Assembly: GCA_963920665.1 (NCBI GenBank)
Contig: OY987268.1
Span: 8,310,501 to 8,374,500 of the forward strand
Source of the DNA: Straminergon stramineum
Lineage: Eukaryota > Streptophyta > Bryopsida > Hypnales > Calliergonaceae
Direction of reading: 5' to 3'
DNA length: 64,000 nt
Shown here: one piece after another, positions 13,986 through 26,689 of the stretch
Numbering within the stretch: position 1 is the first letter of the stretch
Layout of the letters: the number at the start of each line of letters is the position of its first letter
Program-made: the position numbers and the translations under genes
Notes under the pieces: generated by a model
The model's input: only the letters and a program-made list of their open reading frames with translations
Told to the model about the DNA's origin: nothing
Databases searched by the model: none

Positions 13986-16900
13986 ATGACGACCATGAGC
14001 AGCAAGTTCTTCCAAGCACTTGGTGCAACTTCGTCGTCCATCGAACCTGATTACCTGAGTCTCTCGGTGGACAGTGTGCACTCCCTTGAAGAGCTTGTCA
14101 GCAAAGGGTTACAGCTGAATGAAAGGCAATGTCAGGATCTCTCCTCCAAGCTTGTCCAAACCCTGGAGAATATTCAGAAATTGGTCCCTCCTTCTGGACC
14201 CTTGAAGGTTTCCTTTGGTCCAGCCTTGAAGAACTTGTGCAGAGTATTGGAGAAAGCGAAGTTACTTGTCAATCAGTGCTGCCACATAGATTGGTGTCGA
14301 GCAGTCTTGTTTCAGATTCACAATGAGAGGGCCTTTCGAGTAGTGTTGCTAGAGGTCGGCTTATGTTACAATGTTATCTACGAGCTCGCCAAAGGTATTA
14401 TAAGAGGTTGGGACTGGCCACTAATTCCCGCAGAAGACCTTCGCCAGTCCTCCTTGTTCTTGCCTGTATCTGAGAGTGAAGTCAAGGAAGATCAAGAAAC
14501 TCTGAAGAGAAGGCTTGAGCAAGTAGAAGGCACATCCGATGATCGGAATTCGTATCTTGCTAGATACTTGTTGCGGAAGTTGGAGTGCGTATCTGCAGCT
14601 CGCGTGAATGAAGAGTTCAGCGTTCCGGATGCGTTGCTGTGGATGAATAAAACTGAACCGGAAGGGACTTGGAAATTGCAACACGTTATCGGAGGTGGTT
14701 CTGGTGCAATGTGTGTTTGTCGTTACGAATGGCTTGGCGTTCCCTGTGCCAGGAAGGAGTTTCACTGTCGAGTGGAAGATGGTATTTTCCGCAGGGAAGC
14801 AGCCATCTTGGCCCAGCTGAACCACCCGAATATTGTGAAGTTCTTTTGTTGTAGCAACGATCCCGAAATGGGTCAGTGCTTCATAGCCATGGAGCTTATG
14901 GAGATGAGCTTGGATAGTTTGATTGAGAGTCGAGGGAAGGCCAGACGTTCATTTCCACTTCTTCTTGTTCTCGACATCATGACCCAAATAGCGCGTGGGG
15001 TGTGCTACCTCCACGGCCTGAACATTGCTCATCGTGACTTGAAACCACAAAATGTGGTTGTGACGGAAACTCGTGCTGCACATCTTGAAGATTTTTTTTG
15101 TGTGAAGTTGGTTGATTTCGGGATGTCCAAGACCAAATTGCAGGTCTCCAAGTCTAATACCATTTCCATACCCGGCGTTGGCACCACGAAATATAGAGCT
15201 CCGGAGGTTTTTCCTCAGGCCCAGCGAGATGCACCGGGCCTGAAAAGGAAGGTGAGTTGGTTCCAGGCGGATGCCTATAGTTTTGGCATCACTTGCGCAG
15301 TGCTTTTGTCGTTGAAGAAGCCCTTTGAAGATGTGCCGGCTACTAAATTATATGAGAAATTACTGCAAGGAGTCCGACCCGAACTTCCTGGCGATTGTCC
15401 CGAGGCTTTGGTCGGTCTATTGAAGGACTGTTGGGTTACGAACCCGCATAGTCGACCCGGTTTTGGAGAGATTTGTTCCAGGCTTGAGCAATGCAAACTA
15501 CAGGAGTTTTTGAGGGTTTCCTGTGAAGGTTTGCAAGGGGTCGTGGGTTCTGAGTATATTGGGACTGTTTTGATGAACCAGTCTCACGAGCAATCTCTAT
15601 GTGCGACTGGAGTTCCATATGTACAGTCTCAATGTGCCAGCACAGTGTCCTTTAATTCAGATGGTGCCCAGGTAAATTTCCTTTTGTCTAGTTTCAAGTT
15701 TTTTTGACGTTTCGTGTTACGACTATGGCTGGATTATTGGGGTTGGATCCATGGTTTAACTACTACATCTATAAATTTGAAGGTACTGATGAACATGAGT
15801 GCCAATTCTTAGGCCTTGTGCATTTGTTAAAACCATGTTGAGCAGCAATAGTATATCCGCATATCTAGTTAGCTTCTCGAGTATTCCAGTGTGCTCATGT
15901 GATGCGAAATCAGTTTGGCCTCGTTTTACATGTTTAATTTGAGCGATACAAGTGATTGCATTTGAAAGGTGTTTGGATAATGGTACTTTGCTCTTTCCAT
16001 TTTTATTGCATCATTTTACAGGAACCCGTTGGTATTTCGCAGTTTGCTGAGAATTCCAGTCCACCAAGTGATGATTATTCTGAAGATCACCAGGGTATCT
16101 GGTCAGCATTGAAGCGTATGAAGGTTCCTAGATATTTCTTCCCCTTATTGCACAATTACTGAAACATCCAAAGTTAGTACTGGTGTGTTAGAATGATAGT
16201 GCACATGATCAATCTGTTAGTATTAACGCTCGTGACCAAACTCACAACTTTGAGCATTTTGACCTTGAGAACGCCAAATCAAACATGATGATGCCAAGAT
16301 TCGTGTTTGGACTACTATAGGAACTTCAACAGCTTATACACACATGATTAAGATGTTAACTTTGGTTAAGACTCAGGCAATTCTTATTGCTCTAGCATTG
16401 TAAATATGATTGAGAAAGCTCAAACATATGATATTGTGTTCTCATGCACTAATTACTACCAACATGCATGTGTGATTTGGATGTTTGTATTGGAAGGTTC
16501 GTCTTTGGAGTCGTGTAATGTCCAACATAGCTCGTGTGATGTCTCCGGATGCTTTACTTTCCAAAAAATCCAGAGAGATTCAACCCCTGCGGCTTAAATT
16601 TCAACAAAGTGAGTACCTTGACACGTCCCTCAATTCCATACCATTGTGCATATTTTAGATACCTACTCTATTCCTTTGCTTTATTGAACTTCCTCTTGAT
16701 TCAATTCCTCTACTATTTGCAGAATGTGAAGAGTTTGATGTGAAGCCTACTTTATTCCCTTTCAATGAGCTTCGGCTTGCTACACGAGATTTTCACGAAG
16801 ATATGAAAGTAGGGGAAGGAGGCTTTGGAGTGGTGTATAAGGTACTGAACACCAACATTCTATATCCATTACACAATGCAATTCTCATATCAATTTGCAT

Positions 16901-18519
16901 GCAGTTTGAGATGGACTTAGTTATTGCACATTCAATTGCTATACCGTGTGTGACCGCTGTTCCTCGGTAAATTAATTATAACTTGAATGTTTTTCTCGCA
17001 TGTCGGTTCCTCTGTGACCCAGGCCCATGAAGCATCCTACATTACAAGGCACCTATCAATTTTAATTATTTCCGTCATTAGAGTGTTCGAACTGGGGACC
17101 AACTCCGGTTACAGCAAGTTTCAATTAAATAGTAGATACTTAATACCATCTGGTAAGTGAGTTTATATTTCACAATATTACTAAGCGGACATTGGAATGC
17201 TGCAGGGTGTGTTGCCAAACGGAGATGTGGTGGCCGTGAAGTCCTCGCCTGGTGGCTTCGCCATAGATGAATCCTTGAATGAAGTTGTCCTCACGGGACT
17301 GAAGCACGAAAACATAGTGACTCTGAAAGGATGTTGCCTTCACGACCAGCAATGTCTTCTGGTTTACGAATACATGGAGAATTCGGATGTTCAACACATT
17401 CTACATAGTATGTATTTCTCCTCATTTTCTGTCTTCGGCAAGATGGTTTCATTCCAAGTCCACACCAAGTGTAATTGCGAACTAATTCCAAGTCCATATT
17501 TTTCCCTGCTGCCACAGACGAAGGACCGAGTAGGCAGATGCTGACTTGGGCTGTGCGGTTAAAGATTTGCTTTGGCGTGGCTCAAGGTTTGTATTACTTG
17601 CATGAGCTAGCACATCCGAGAATCATCCATCGGGACATCACGGCGTATAATGTTTTTCTCGACAGAAACTTTGACCCTAAAATTGGTGGTTTCGGCTTGG
17701 CTTTATTATTTCCAGATGAACAGAGTCATATTCTGGATGCTCTAGTGGCAGGAACAGTGTGAGTTACGCACTCTTTTCCCTTTCCTTACGTGTAGTTTGC
17801 TAGACCGGTCTTCATTGCACGATCAAACAGTCGAGTTCTTTTAATACTGCTTCATTCCTGGATTAGGAGTTGTCGAAACCCAAGTCTTGGGTTCCAAAAA
17901 GCCAGGGACACTCGGGAGGGGATTCTAAAAAAGCTCTCCCCGGAGGTGAAATTTTTGGGAAGAAATAGATATTCCTGGCACTTGGCACCCGTATTTTGGG
18001 GGTTTAGGGCTCAGGGCTCAGGATGCAAATTTGATTGACATGCTCTGCACATACACCATGTAAATGTTTCTGAGTACTTGCAGGGGGTACTTGGCACCGG
18101 ATTACTTGACGTCTGGGGAATTGAGCGACAAAGTCGATGTCTACAGCTTCGGCGTCTTGTGTTTGGAGATTATCAGTGGCCGACGCCGAATTGAGGAGAC
18201 CGTACCTTTGGACCAAAGGTATATCCACGAATGGGCGTGGCGTTTGCACGAGGGAGACAGGATTCTGGAACTCGTCGACCCCACACTCCACTTAACGGAT
18301 GTCGAAGTCCGAGACGTGCAACGAGTGATCAAACTGTGTCTCATGTGCATAAAGAACAAGGCGGAGAGTCGGCCGAGCATGGCTCGCATTGTGTCCATAT
18401 TGCAAGGGGATACGGAATGGGATGGGCAAGTGAAACGCCTGGGAGGCCCCGAAAACGGTCTTTCATCATTTGCATCTGGGTCGAGCCTTGGCAGCTTATC
18501 AGATGGAGCTTCACCCTGA
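13986..18519 (+). CDS. tandem kinase-pseudokinase with N-terminal MLKL/DUF1221-like helical region
   Basis: Exons: 13986-15671, 16022-16123, 16497-16608, 16723-16841, 17206-17407, 17518-17758, 18084-18519 (TGA). All introns are GT-AG and the phases agree, giving 965 codons. Residues about 20-150 are helical, with a LNERQC motif and a later IDW..A segment like the DUF1221/HeLo-type N-terminus of plant mixed-lineage-kinase-like proteins. Kinase 1 (about 230-510) has a Gly-rich loop from G236, Lys257, Glu271, HRDLKPQN from 349, DFG from 377 and an APE motif, so it looks active. Kinase 2 (about 645-930) is of RLCK/receptor-kinase type. It has an intact GEGGFG loop (664-669) and Lys685, but HRDIT (778-782, Lys changed to Thr) and GFG (798-800) in place of DFG, so it is probably a pseudokinase. 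Plant tandem-kinase immunity proteins share the kinase-pseudokinase layout. A role in defence is inference. The weakest splice calls are the exon 2 donor (GTTCCT) and the exon 3 acceptor. Confidence 0.85.
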
Positions 18520-18654
18520 AGCGCGTGGGAGGCCCCCCCCAAACGGTCTTTGGATGACATTTAGCCCCTGTGGAAGATGGAGGAAAGCAATTTTTCTTCC
18601 AGTTTTGGGGGATCTTCTTGCAAGAAGTTGGTGTTGCAAATTCTCTCTTTTTTT

Positions 18655-18795
18655 TGGTCAGGTGGGTGTGTTGTGTTGTCCTGTGCTGAGACTTTTACTG
18701 CCAGGCCACTTGTGGCTGGTAGGTCCTGTATTCTTACGTTTGCAATGAAATTCCATTTCATATGTGTCAGAAAAACAAAAAACAAAAAAACTCTC
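18655..18795 (+). mobile_element. SINE/LINE-3'-end-like copy with A-rich tail
   Basis: This segment just after the kinase gene ends in an A-rich tail (AAAAACAAAAAACAAAAAAA). It contains GCCAGGCCACTTGTGGCTGG, then TTTGCAATGAAATTCC. The same order of motifs is found reverse-complemented at 39289-39375, so the two are copies of one dispersed poly(A)-tailed element. It may supply part of the 3' UTR of the kinase gene. Confidence 0.55.
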
Positions 18796-21700
18796 TTTTT
18801 GGTATCGTTGACTTTTGTATGTAGTAAGATCTGTAATGCATTGATCACCATGCAGTGCATTTTGACAACTTCTTAGGAAATATATGATTTCAATTTTGAT
18901 AAATTAAAATTAAAAGTTTCAAGGATAATGAGTCTCTTGAAAGGATGGTCTATGACCACAAAAATGAACTTCTAAATCCTTTCCCTCATGACGTATGTTA
19001 TTTTTTAGGATAAATGTTGTGACTTGGATAGTTTTGCCACATAGCTCTATGAAATGAAAGTAAGATGGTTGTAAAGTAGAAGCATGGATTTTCAACACTT
19101 TAAGCAATTCCACATATTTTGAGAAGCAATCATCAATACATGAGATTATTTTTAACACACTGGCAATTGAAAAATCATGAATTTAGAAAAAAAATTGATA
19201 CTTTCCAAAAATTATACAAATGTGCTATCAATTTGTAAGTTCAAGTACATGGTGGGCTCCAAATCATGTTTTGCGTTCATGTATACAAGATGTACATTTT
19301 GGACTTCCTATAGCTACATGGTATAGTTTAGGAATGGGTGTTTCTACCTTATGTGATGGGCCTTGTAAATCAAGTTTTATTATTCTACAAACACTACATT
19401 CTATATTTGTTTGCATTGCAATTAATTAAATGTAAGGAGTGATATATCATAGGATAGTAGGCCTTAAGGAAGGTCATTCCATCCCTATTAGGGCCTTGAT
19501 CCTTTGTCCTATACAAACCCCTCTTTTGAACATCAATTCACTTCTTCTAACACTTGATTGGCCTTCAATTGGCAAGTAGTGTAAGCATGACTTGGTTATT
19601 TGTCTATGACCATTATTGTTTAGTGTGCTTATATAGTGGTTTACAACCTTACAATGAATGTGTATAAAAAATTCATGCATAGTGATAGAAATTTGATTTG
19701 AAAGAGTGTTTAGATTGAATATCCATCATGAATGCTTCTACAAATTCCAATAATCACAATCCACATTCATTTGGTCAAAATGTTGTAAGTGGAGAATAGA
19801 ATCCTTTTCCTAAATGTACAAAAGTGAAATAGAGTTCAATGTATTCTTTGTGAGGTATTGATCAAATGGTCATACCCCACTTTGACCTTGTGTAGACTCA
19901 AACTCATAACAAATATTAACCCAGTAAGGACGTTGCGGACCAGAGTGGTCTGATGGATGACAGAGAACTCTCGCATGTGAGACAAAAGTTCCATCGTTCA
20001 TCCTTGGAATCTTGTGCAAAAAAGGGGAGGTCTTGCATAGTAGTACTACTTCCAATGATTACTTTTGGGTTTTCTTAAGTAGATGATTCACACTGTTTCA
20101 AAAAAGAAGATTTCCACAATGACCAGTCTGTCCTTACAGGGTTAACATGTCAATTTGAAGAGTACATAATCATCTACCAATGAAAAACACTTGGTGGAGG
20201 AAGGTATCCAAAGGTACGCATTATCCATACACATCATGACCCCTTACCTACATTTATGCAAATGTAGATAGGGTATGCAATTGGGAAGGGAACATCAAGG
20301 GTGTAGATTATTTACTTGAACATTGATTCGTCAATTACTATTCATTCTTGTTGTAAAATATGATGATGTGATAATAAAAGTTCCACTCAATCCTGATCAT
20401 GTATTGAAATTTTGAATGACATGCTACACACTTTATAGCTACCGAAAGATAAGAATTTAAAGCTAGGATGTTGTTGGATAGGTCTTCATGCTACAATCAG
20501 GAAACTGAAATCACTCAACACTTCTTCACTCAACACTTCTTCTTGAGGAGGTGTCATAGTTCAATACTTGAAGGATTCACAAAGAGAGAAAAACTCTAGA
20601 CTTTTTGGATTCTAACTCTACCCAAAGGTAAGAGTCTTGAGGATTGGATCCCCAAATCCAAAACAGGAGTTTCAGGAGCTAGGGTGTCTGACTCCTGCTG
20701 GGCTCAAGTAGGAACGAAGCATAGAATTTGGGAGCTCAAATTGCAAATTAAATCTAACAACCCTATTTGAGATTCTACAGACTGAGATTCGAGATTCCAC
20801 GGTGCGAGATCGATCGACATGGTCCTCAAATTGAACATTACTCCCTTCGACCCAAAATTCGTGTCTGCAGTTACTTCATTAATTTTGTAGTAGGATCTGC
20901 AATATTAACCGAAGAGACTATAAAATCACTGTGAGTTGTTTTGGTTTTTGATTAATTTTATTTCGATTGTGCCCAATATGACATTTTGCTATGCGAAATA
21001 AACAAAAACAAAAACAGACAGTGAGTTGAAAGGCACATAGAAAAGCTCATACAATACAGGGTGCAAGTGGTTTTTCATCATTTATGGCGACACAAATGAA
21101 GACAGGAATCAGGACTTCCAGGACTACAGGTCAAACGGTCCCAGTAAATTGGCAAAGGAATATATATTTTACAAGCTGTGATTCATTGTACAAGTAGAAG
21201 CTGAACTGCGAAAGAATGGGTAAGAGACCAACTTAACCTATTTAATCAATCATCATATGACATATGCGGAGCAGCTTCACAACCAAGGTGGAAGGCGTCT
21301 GGAACTCCACAACAATGCCAATATTGCAAAATTTCACCACCACTAATTGTCTCCATTGTGCCACCCGTGTACGCACTCTCAAACTTCTCTTCATCTCTCC
21401 TGCCACCACAACCACCTCGAAAACAAGGACACCTTAACAAATTTCAAAAACAAAATTTCCCCTAAACTCAAAGTAAATATGAGAAGAATCAATTATCACC
21501 TAAACGACTGAGGTTTCATGGTCTTAAAGTGACCAATTCAATCACTCATATTGTAAAAAATATAATCCAAACAAGGATAGATTTTATACTACAAATCAAT
21601 GAAGAACATTGTTTCCATTGATCCAAAATTGAACAAAAGAGAGTCTCCATATGACCTACTTAACCCAGTAAGGACACCAAGGACTAAAAGTGTCAAATAA

Positions 21701-22689
21701 ATGACTTTTAAGGAAACTGTAGAAACAAAGAATGCACCCTTTCATTCAAGAATTTGATCATTTCTGGCTAACTACCTTGGTGATATGACCACAATCTTCT
21801 AAGGTTAAGAGTGCCAACAATCATGACCAATTTTGGGATTTAAGGTTTTAAGTGACAAGTGAAAAGGATTTGATTGATCATACGGTGACAATTAGTACTT
21901 CAGATAGGCTCGAACATCAGTGAAGAACAGTGCATGTATTGGTCAGAGAGGGAACAAAAATTGAGCAGAAGAGAATCCCCATACAGCCTACTCAAAACTC
22001 CTCAAAGAAATAAGCAATCCGTTAGGATTTCAGCACGATTCGCAACCCTGAACCCTATACCAAATACGAACCCAAACTGACCTCCGAAGTGTGCAGTATG
22101 AAATTGACAAGCGTGTGGATGATTCTCCCCCGGATTGTACATTTGCTTACAATTGTGGCATATGGGAAGCTGCACTCTCCCTTCCACAGCTTCTCCCCCT
22201 CCGCTTGCTGCTTATGCCCTAATAACAACCACTGCACCACAAACAGCAAAGGCAGCTCCCTATTACAATGCAGTAATCCCAGACATCCCCAGTCGTATGA
22301 ATTCCATCTCCTTCGTGGTTGGTTCCAATTCTGAGGGTGCGGAAATTTCACCTCGTTGTGAAGTCAGCTTGGGGATGAAATGTCTGTGCAGTTGCAACAC
22401 GGGATTTGAAATGGAAACGATTGCAAGTTGTGCATGATGCTGCAATGGAAGTGACGAAGTGCAAGCAGTGGTGGTCTACATGGTTTCGCAATCTTTGAAG
22501 ATCTAGCAAGAAGCAAATGTGGTTGAAGGAACCCAGAGAAACAATCTCCGAGAACGCAAACTTCACAGAAAGGGAGGATGGAATTTGAATAGGAGCAACT
22601 ATCAGAGGAATGTTGGATAATATATTCACACTTGTAGAATGAGGCTGTGCAAAAGAGATGGTGCATGACTGAAGTGAGGTAAAGCATCA
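18796..22689. other. non-coding stretch
   Basis: No gene supported. At 22000-22650 the composition is more balanced and both strands hold 60-107-codon frames, but none shows a recognisable domain or good splice context. Nothing else stands out. Confidence 0.4.
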
Positions 22690-23045
22690 GGTGACATCTT
22701 GCGAAATGGATGACTTGTCCAAGGCGGCTTGCAAAAATGCCCCACCTTCTTGTTCAAGGGATGAACTTGTTAAGAGGTTGGGTGAAAAGCCTTGGGTGTT
22801 TTGCAAGCCAAAGTGTGGCTTGCAAACCGGCTTGCAAATTGCATGAGACAAGAGCACTAGCACTTTCCTCCCAAGCACGAACCTTTAGTGCTATAGCCCA
22901 TTGGATGGACCTTGCAAAGTGGACCAAATTTTGGAACTTATAGTATGCTATGGATGGGGTGGTTTGGCTTGCAAATTGGATGGCCCGCATTTTGCAAGCC
23001 AAATCACCCCAAATTTTGCAAGATAGGTGGTGATGCTCTAAGTGC
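22690..23045. repeat. TTGCAA-rich candidate non-autonomous element
   Basis: GGCTTGCAAA and its complement TTTGCAAGCC recur many times here in both orientations. This resembles the subterminal motif clusters of small hAT-like elements. I cannot define exact ends or a target duplication. Confidence 0.3.
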
Positions 23046-24068
23046 CCAAGCCTTTCCAAGTGTGTTTTATCTATGAAAAAAGACCATGGGCTTCTAGTTA
23101 TCCCCAATGAAGAAAAAAAATCCTTTTCAAAATCTAACTATACAAATGTTTCAAGAGCTTGCTTATTAAAGTGTAGACCAATTTTGAATGTGAAATTGTA
23201 TATGAGTTGTGAGATTATAACAAGAAAAATGTATATGTCATATTTTTAAAATCTTGCCCCTACCCACATTGTTTGAGAAATTTGCATATGAAATTTTCTT
23301 GGGATTGGAGGTGATTGCCACAAACAACTAGAAATTGTGTGAGCACACTATAATGTACTTTCAAAGTTCAAATGTAGGGCTATCAAACTCATTACACAAT
23401 CCGCCTTGCAATTGTTGAAATGCAATTTTTCTTTGATAAGTCAAAATCACAAATAACTCCAAATCAACTCTTGTGTGTTCAAATTTTCAATGGTGAAAAT
23501 CATGAAAACACTTTATCTTTCCATTGGGACCATTTTCAAAGCAAATGGATAAGTACAAGTTTTTTAAATCTCAAATTAAGCGAAATTGTGAAGCTTTACT
23601 CTTCCACTAGTCATACACATATGCCACTGAGGACCTCTGAAAAATCAAATATATATTTTTTTTCAATGAAAATAAAAGTTTCCAATTGTTAACCTCTGGT
23701 GTGCTTGTAAAAAGTTTTAAAACATTCAAAGGAATTTTAGTTGCCCACACCAAAACGAGCTAGAAATTTTAAATCAACCATGTATGGTTGGTGAGGGTGT
23801 TAGGACTTAAGCTAGACCCTAGAGGTTCTTGAGATTCTATTAATAGCCTTTATTCATGAGAATCTAGGTTTTGTTTAGAGAAATACATGTTTTCAACACT
23901 CTAAAATTTCATAGTTTATACATTAGTATCCAATAAATGCATAAAAAATAATCTAGATTATTTTTTTGACTTTCATGAAGATCCAACAAAAAATTAGGCA
24001 ATTTAATAATGAAAACAATTGATAACAATTTGTTTATTCAAATGCATTTAGATGTAGTTACCTAAGAA
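23046..24068. other. non-coding host flank of element A
   Basis: AT-rich, no gene or clear repeat. The last three bases, GAA, are the left target-site duplication of element A. Confidence 0.45.
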
Positions 24069-24603
24069 CACTAGAAGAAAAGTGCATCTACTACAACTGA
24101 CTGAAATGCAACTATTGTCCTATGCAACTACCCTCTAACTACAATCCTTTGTATTTGCACCAACTTTGGCATATTTACACTATAGTTGCAAAATAGTCGC
24201 AAAGTAGTTGCAAAATGTAGTTATGGTTACAAGAATGTAATAGAAGAGTTGATGTGAGGTATTGTACATCCAATATTCATCAAAATTGTTGATGTGAACA
24301 ATTTTTCATTTTGTAGAGTCCAATGTGTCTATCCACAATTGCATATAATCTAAATTTGATAGCAAAACAATTCCACTACAATTCAAGTGCAATTAGAAAG
24401 CAACTACAATGCAACTAGATTACAACCAACGACGCCAGCTTATGAGCCTAGAAATGTGAGCCTATGAGCCTTGAGCCTAGGTGTAAGTAGATATTCTACA
24501 ACTATTGAAGGTATGTATAACATACATACTTACAATATGAGTACCCTATAGCCATGTAAGTTGCTTGTAACATAGGTACCTATAATATAAATATACTATA
24601 ACC

Positions 24604-24860
24604 ATGGAAGGTGCCTATAAAATAGGTACCTAAAACATAGACACCCATAATATAATTTGGCATTTATTATATAAACATCCTATAACCATGGAAGGTGCTT
24701 ATAACGTAGGTACTTACAACATAGACACCTATAATATAAACATCCTATAAATATGGAAGGTGCTTAGAACATAGGTACCTACAACATAGAAATCTATAAT
24801 TATAAACATCCTATAACTATGGAGGGTACCTATAATATAGGTACCAATAACATAGGAGTT
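24604..24860. repeat. 66-bp tandem repeat inside element A
   Basis: The phrase ATGGAAGG or ATGGAGGG recurs at 24604, 24688, 24754 and 24820, the last three at a 66-bp spacing. Units hold TAGGTACC and CATCCTATAA blocks. A small related tract lies at 8095-8200, outside the transposon. Confidence 0.75.
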
Positions 24861-25079
24861 CAGGCTCCTAAGCTCATGGGCTCAAGATCCTAAGCTCGCA
24901 CCCTAGCAACCGTGGACTACAACTAGACTACAACTAAACTACAACTACAATTCAACTAGAGTTTGACTAAAAAATGACTAGACTTTAACTATAATACAAC
25001 TAGCATGCAACTGAGAACCAACTAAATTGCAACTACTATTAACCCCTAAAGGATCAAATGGTGTTTTTTTGGCAACATA

Positions 25080-26689
25080 CACTAGAAGAAAACACGCAGT
25101 CGCCCAACTGCGAAATTTAGACACTCAGACGTCGGATCCGACATCAGGCCTGTCGACGTAGATGTCTAATCACATCGCGTCTACAAAAACAGGGTTTTGA
25201 CATCCAAGAATTAGCATGGACAGCGGCATGCTAAGCACCGGACATCCAAAAAAACACTGGTCAACGGTTGCCAAAACTCTACCACGTGGCTACAAATTTG
25301 GTGCCACGTGAGCACGGGTAGCCAGGTTGGCAATTTTCTCATCCATCCAATTTTGGTGATGTGGCATCTGATGTGGCATCTGATGTGTACATTGACCGGG
25401 GAGTCAACAGTAGGTGATGTGGCATCTTCGAATGCTGACGTGGACAATTTTGGTGCGTGGAGAAGCCTCTTCTGGAGCTTTCTACATACGTCTGGAAGAT
25501 GTCTTTCCAGACATCATAATGTCTAACACGATGTTGTCCTAGACATACCTATGTTAACGACAATGTTTATGCGGAACATGCACTGCTGGTAAGCATGTCG
25601 ATTCTAACGCCATTTGTGTCGTCTGAGGCTTTCACAGTGGGGAATTTGACATGGTTAAGGACATGTTCATGCTATTTTCTACTAGACGTGTGGCGCGTTG
25701 GATGTCAACATTCACATGTACAACATTTTTACAAGTAACAAATCATTGTAGACAATGTGTGCATGCTTCGTACCAACGTCCTTGAAGATTGGGTTTGAGC
25801 ATGGGATGTCTGAAATGACACTAACTAGTTAGGCAATTGACAAGCACAAGTCTGTGTAGACAATGTTCAGGACGTGTATAGGGCTAGGTTTAATGACATG
25901 CATGCATAGCTTTTGATGCTTCCACGCTTAGGGCAAGCTTAGATGTGATAGCAATGTGCACTGTGAGACGTGAATGAAGACATGTTGTAGACTTCACAGA
26001 CATTGACACTGAATTGAAGGGGTCTAGGATTATGTCCTACCTAACAACATGGTGCATTCCTATGTGCGCTTGTAGACACACGTTTAGACATCAAAACAAT
26101 GCGGTGCAACATTGCAATGATCTTGAGGACGTTGAACATTAGACATTGTGCCCACATTTGAAGAGACCTAAACAACGCTCTGGCATGGCACGTATTTACC
26201 AAAATTGGTTTTACACTATATCAATGAATGACATTGCATAGCAAGAGAGCTTAGCACAATCACAATACTTGAAATACATGCACCACTGAATGGTCCTTTA
26301 GGCAAACAAAAAATACATGCACCACCTTTAGGCAAATAAAAAATATCATATTCATATTCCGGTAAAGTGTTGCAAGGAAAAAAAATCTCCATGAGGAGAA
26401 CAAAGCTTTTGTAAAAGGGAATATAGCACAACATGCCCCACAAAAAATATGATAGACACTAAACCCGTTAAGATAATCATGAAATAGTGCCACCAAGAAG
26501 TTCTCACAATGTTGCGTGAAGTGTCCTCTATGTCTAAGCAAACATCTAAGTGTTGAAGGCGAGGTCTCCATGGACAGAAGGAGACCTGCAAACAAATGCT
26601 CGACGTTAGTGACAATGGACAAACAGACAACTGAAGGCCTACCAGCCACATATCCATGCTTTTGAGAGAATCAAAACACACCTCAATGG
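25080..26689. other. left subterminal region of element B
   Basis: Gene-free. It is dense in short GACATC/GATGTC/AGACGT motifs in both orientations and has a GATGTGGCATCT duplication near 25360-25380. The right subterminal region (59.8-61.0 kb) has the same character. Binding sites for the TNP1-like protein are a reasonable inference. Confidence 0.6.

Noticed and set aside
22690..23045. A defined hAT-type MITE
   Set aside because: The TTGCAA motif density is real, but I could not find terminal repeats plus an 8-bp duplication, so it is listed only as a weak candidate.
22002..23107. Overlapping frames on both strands around 22-23 kb
   Set aside because: They shadow each other, lack recognisable motifs, and part of the region is TTGCAA-repeat sequence.
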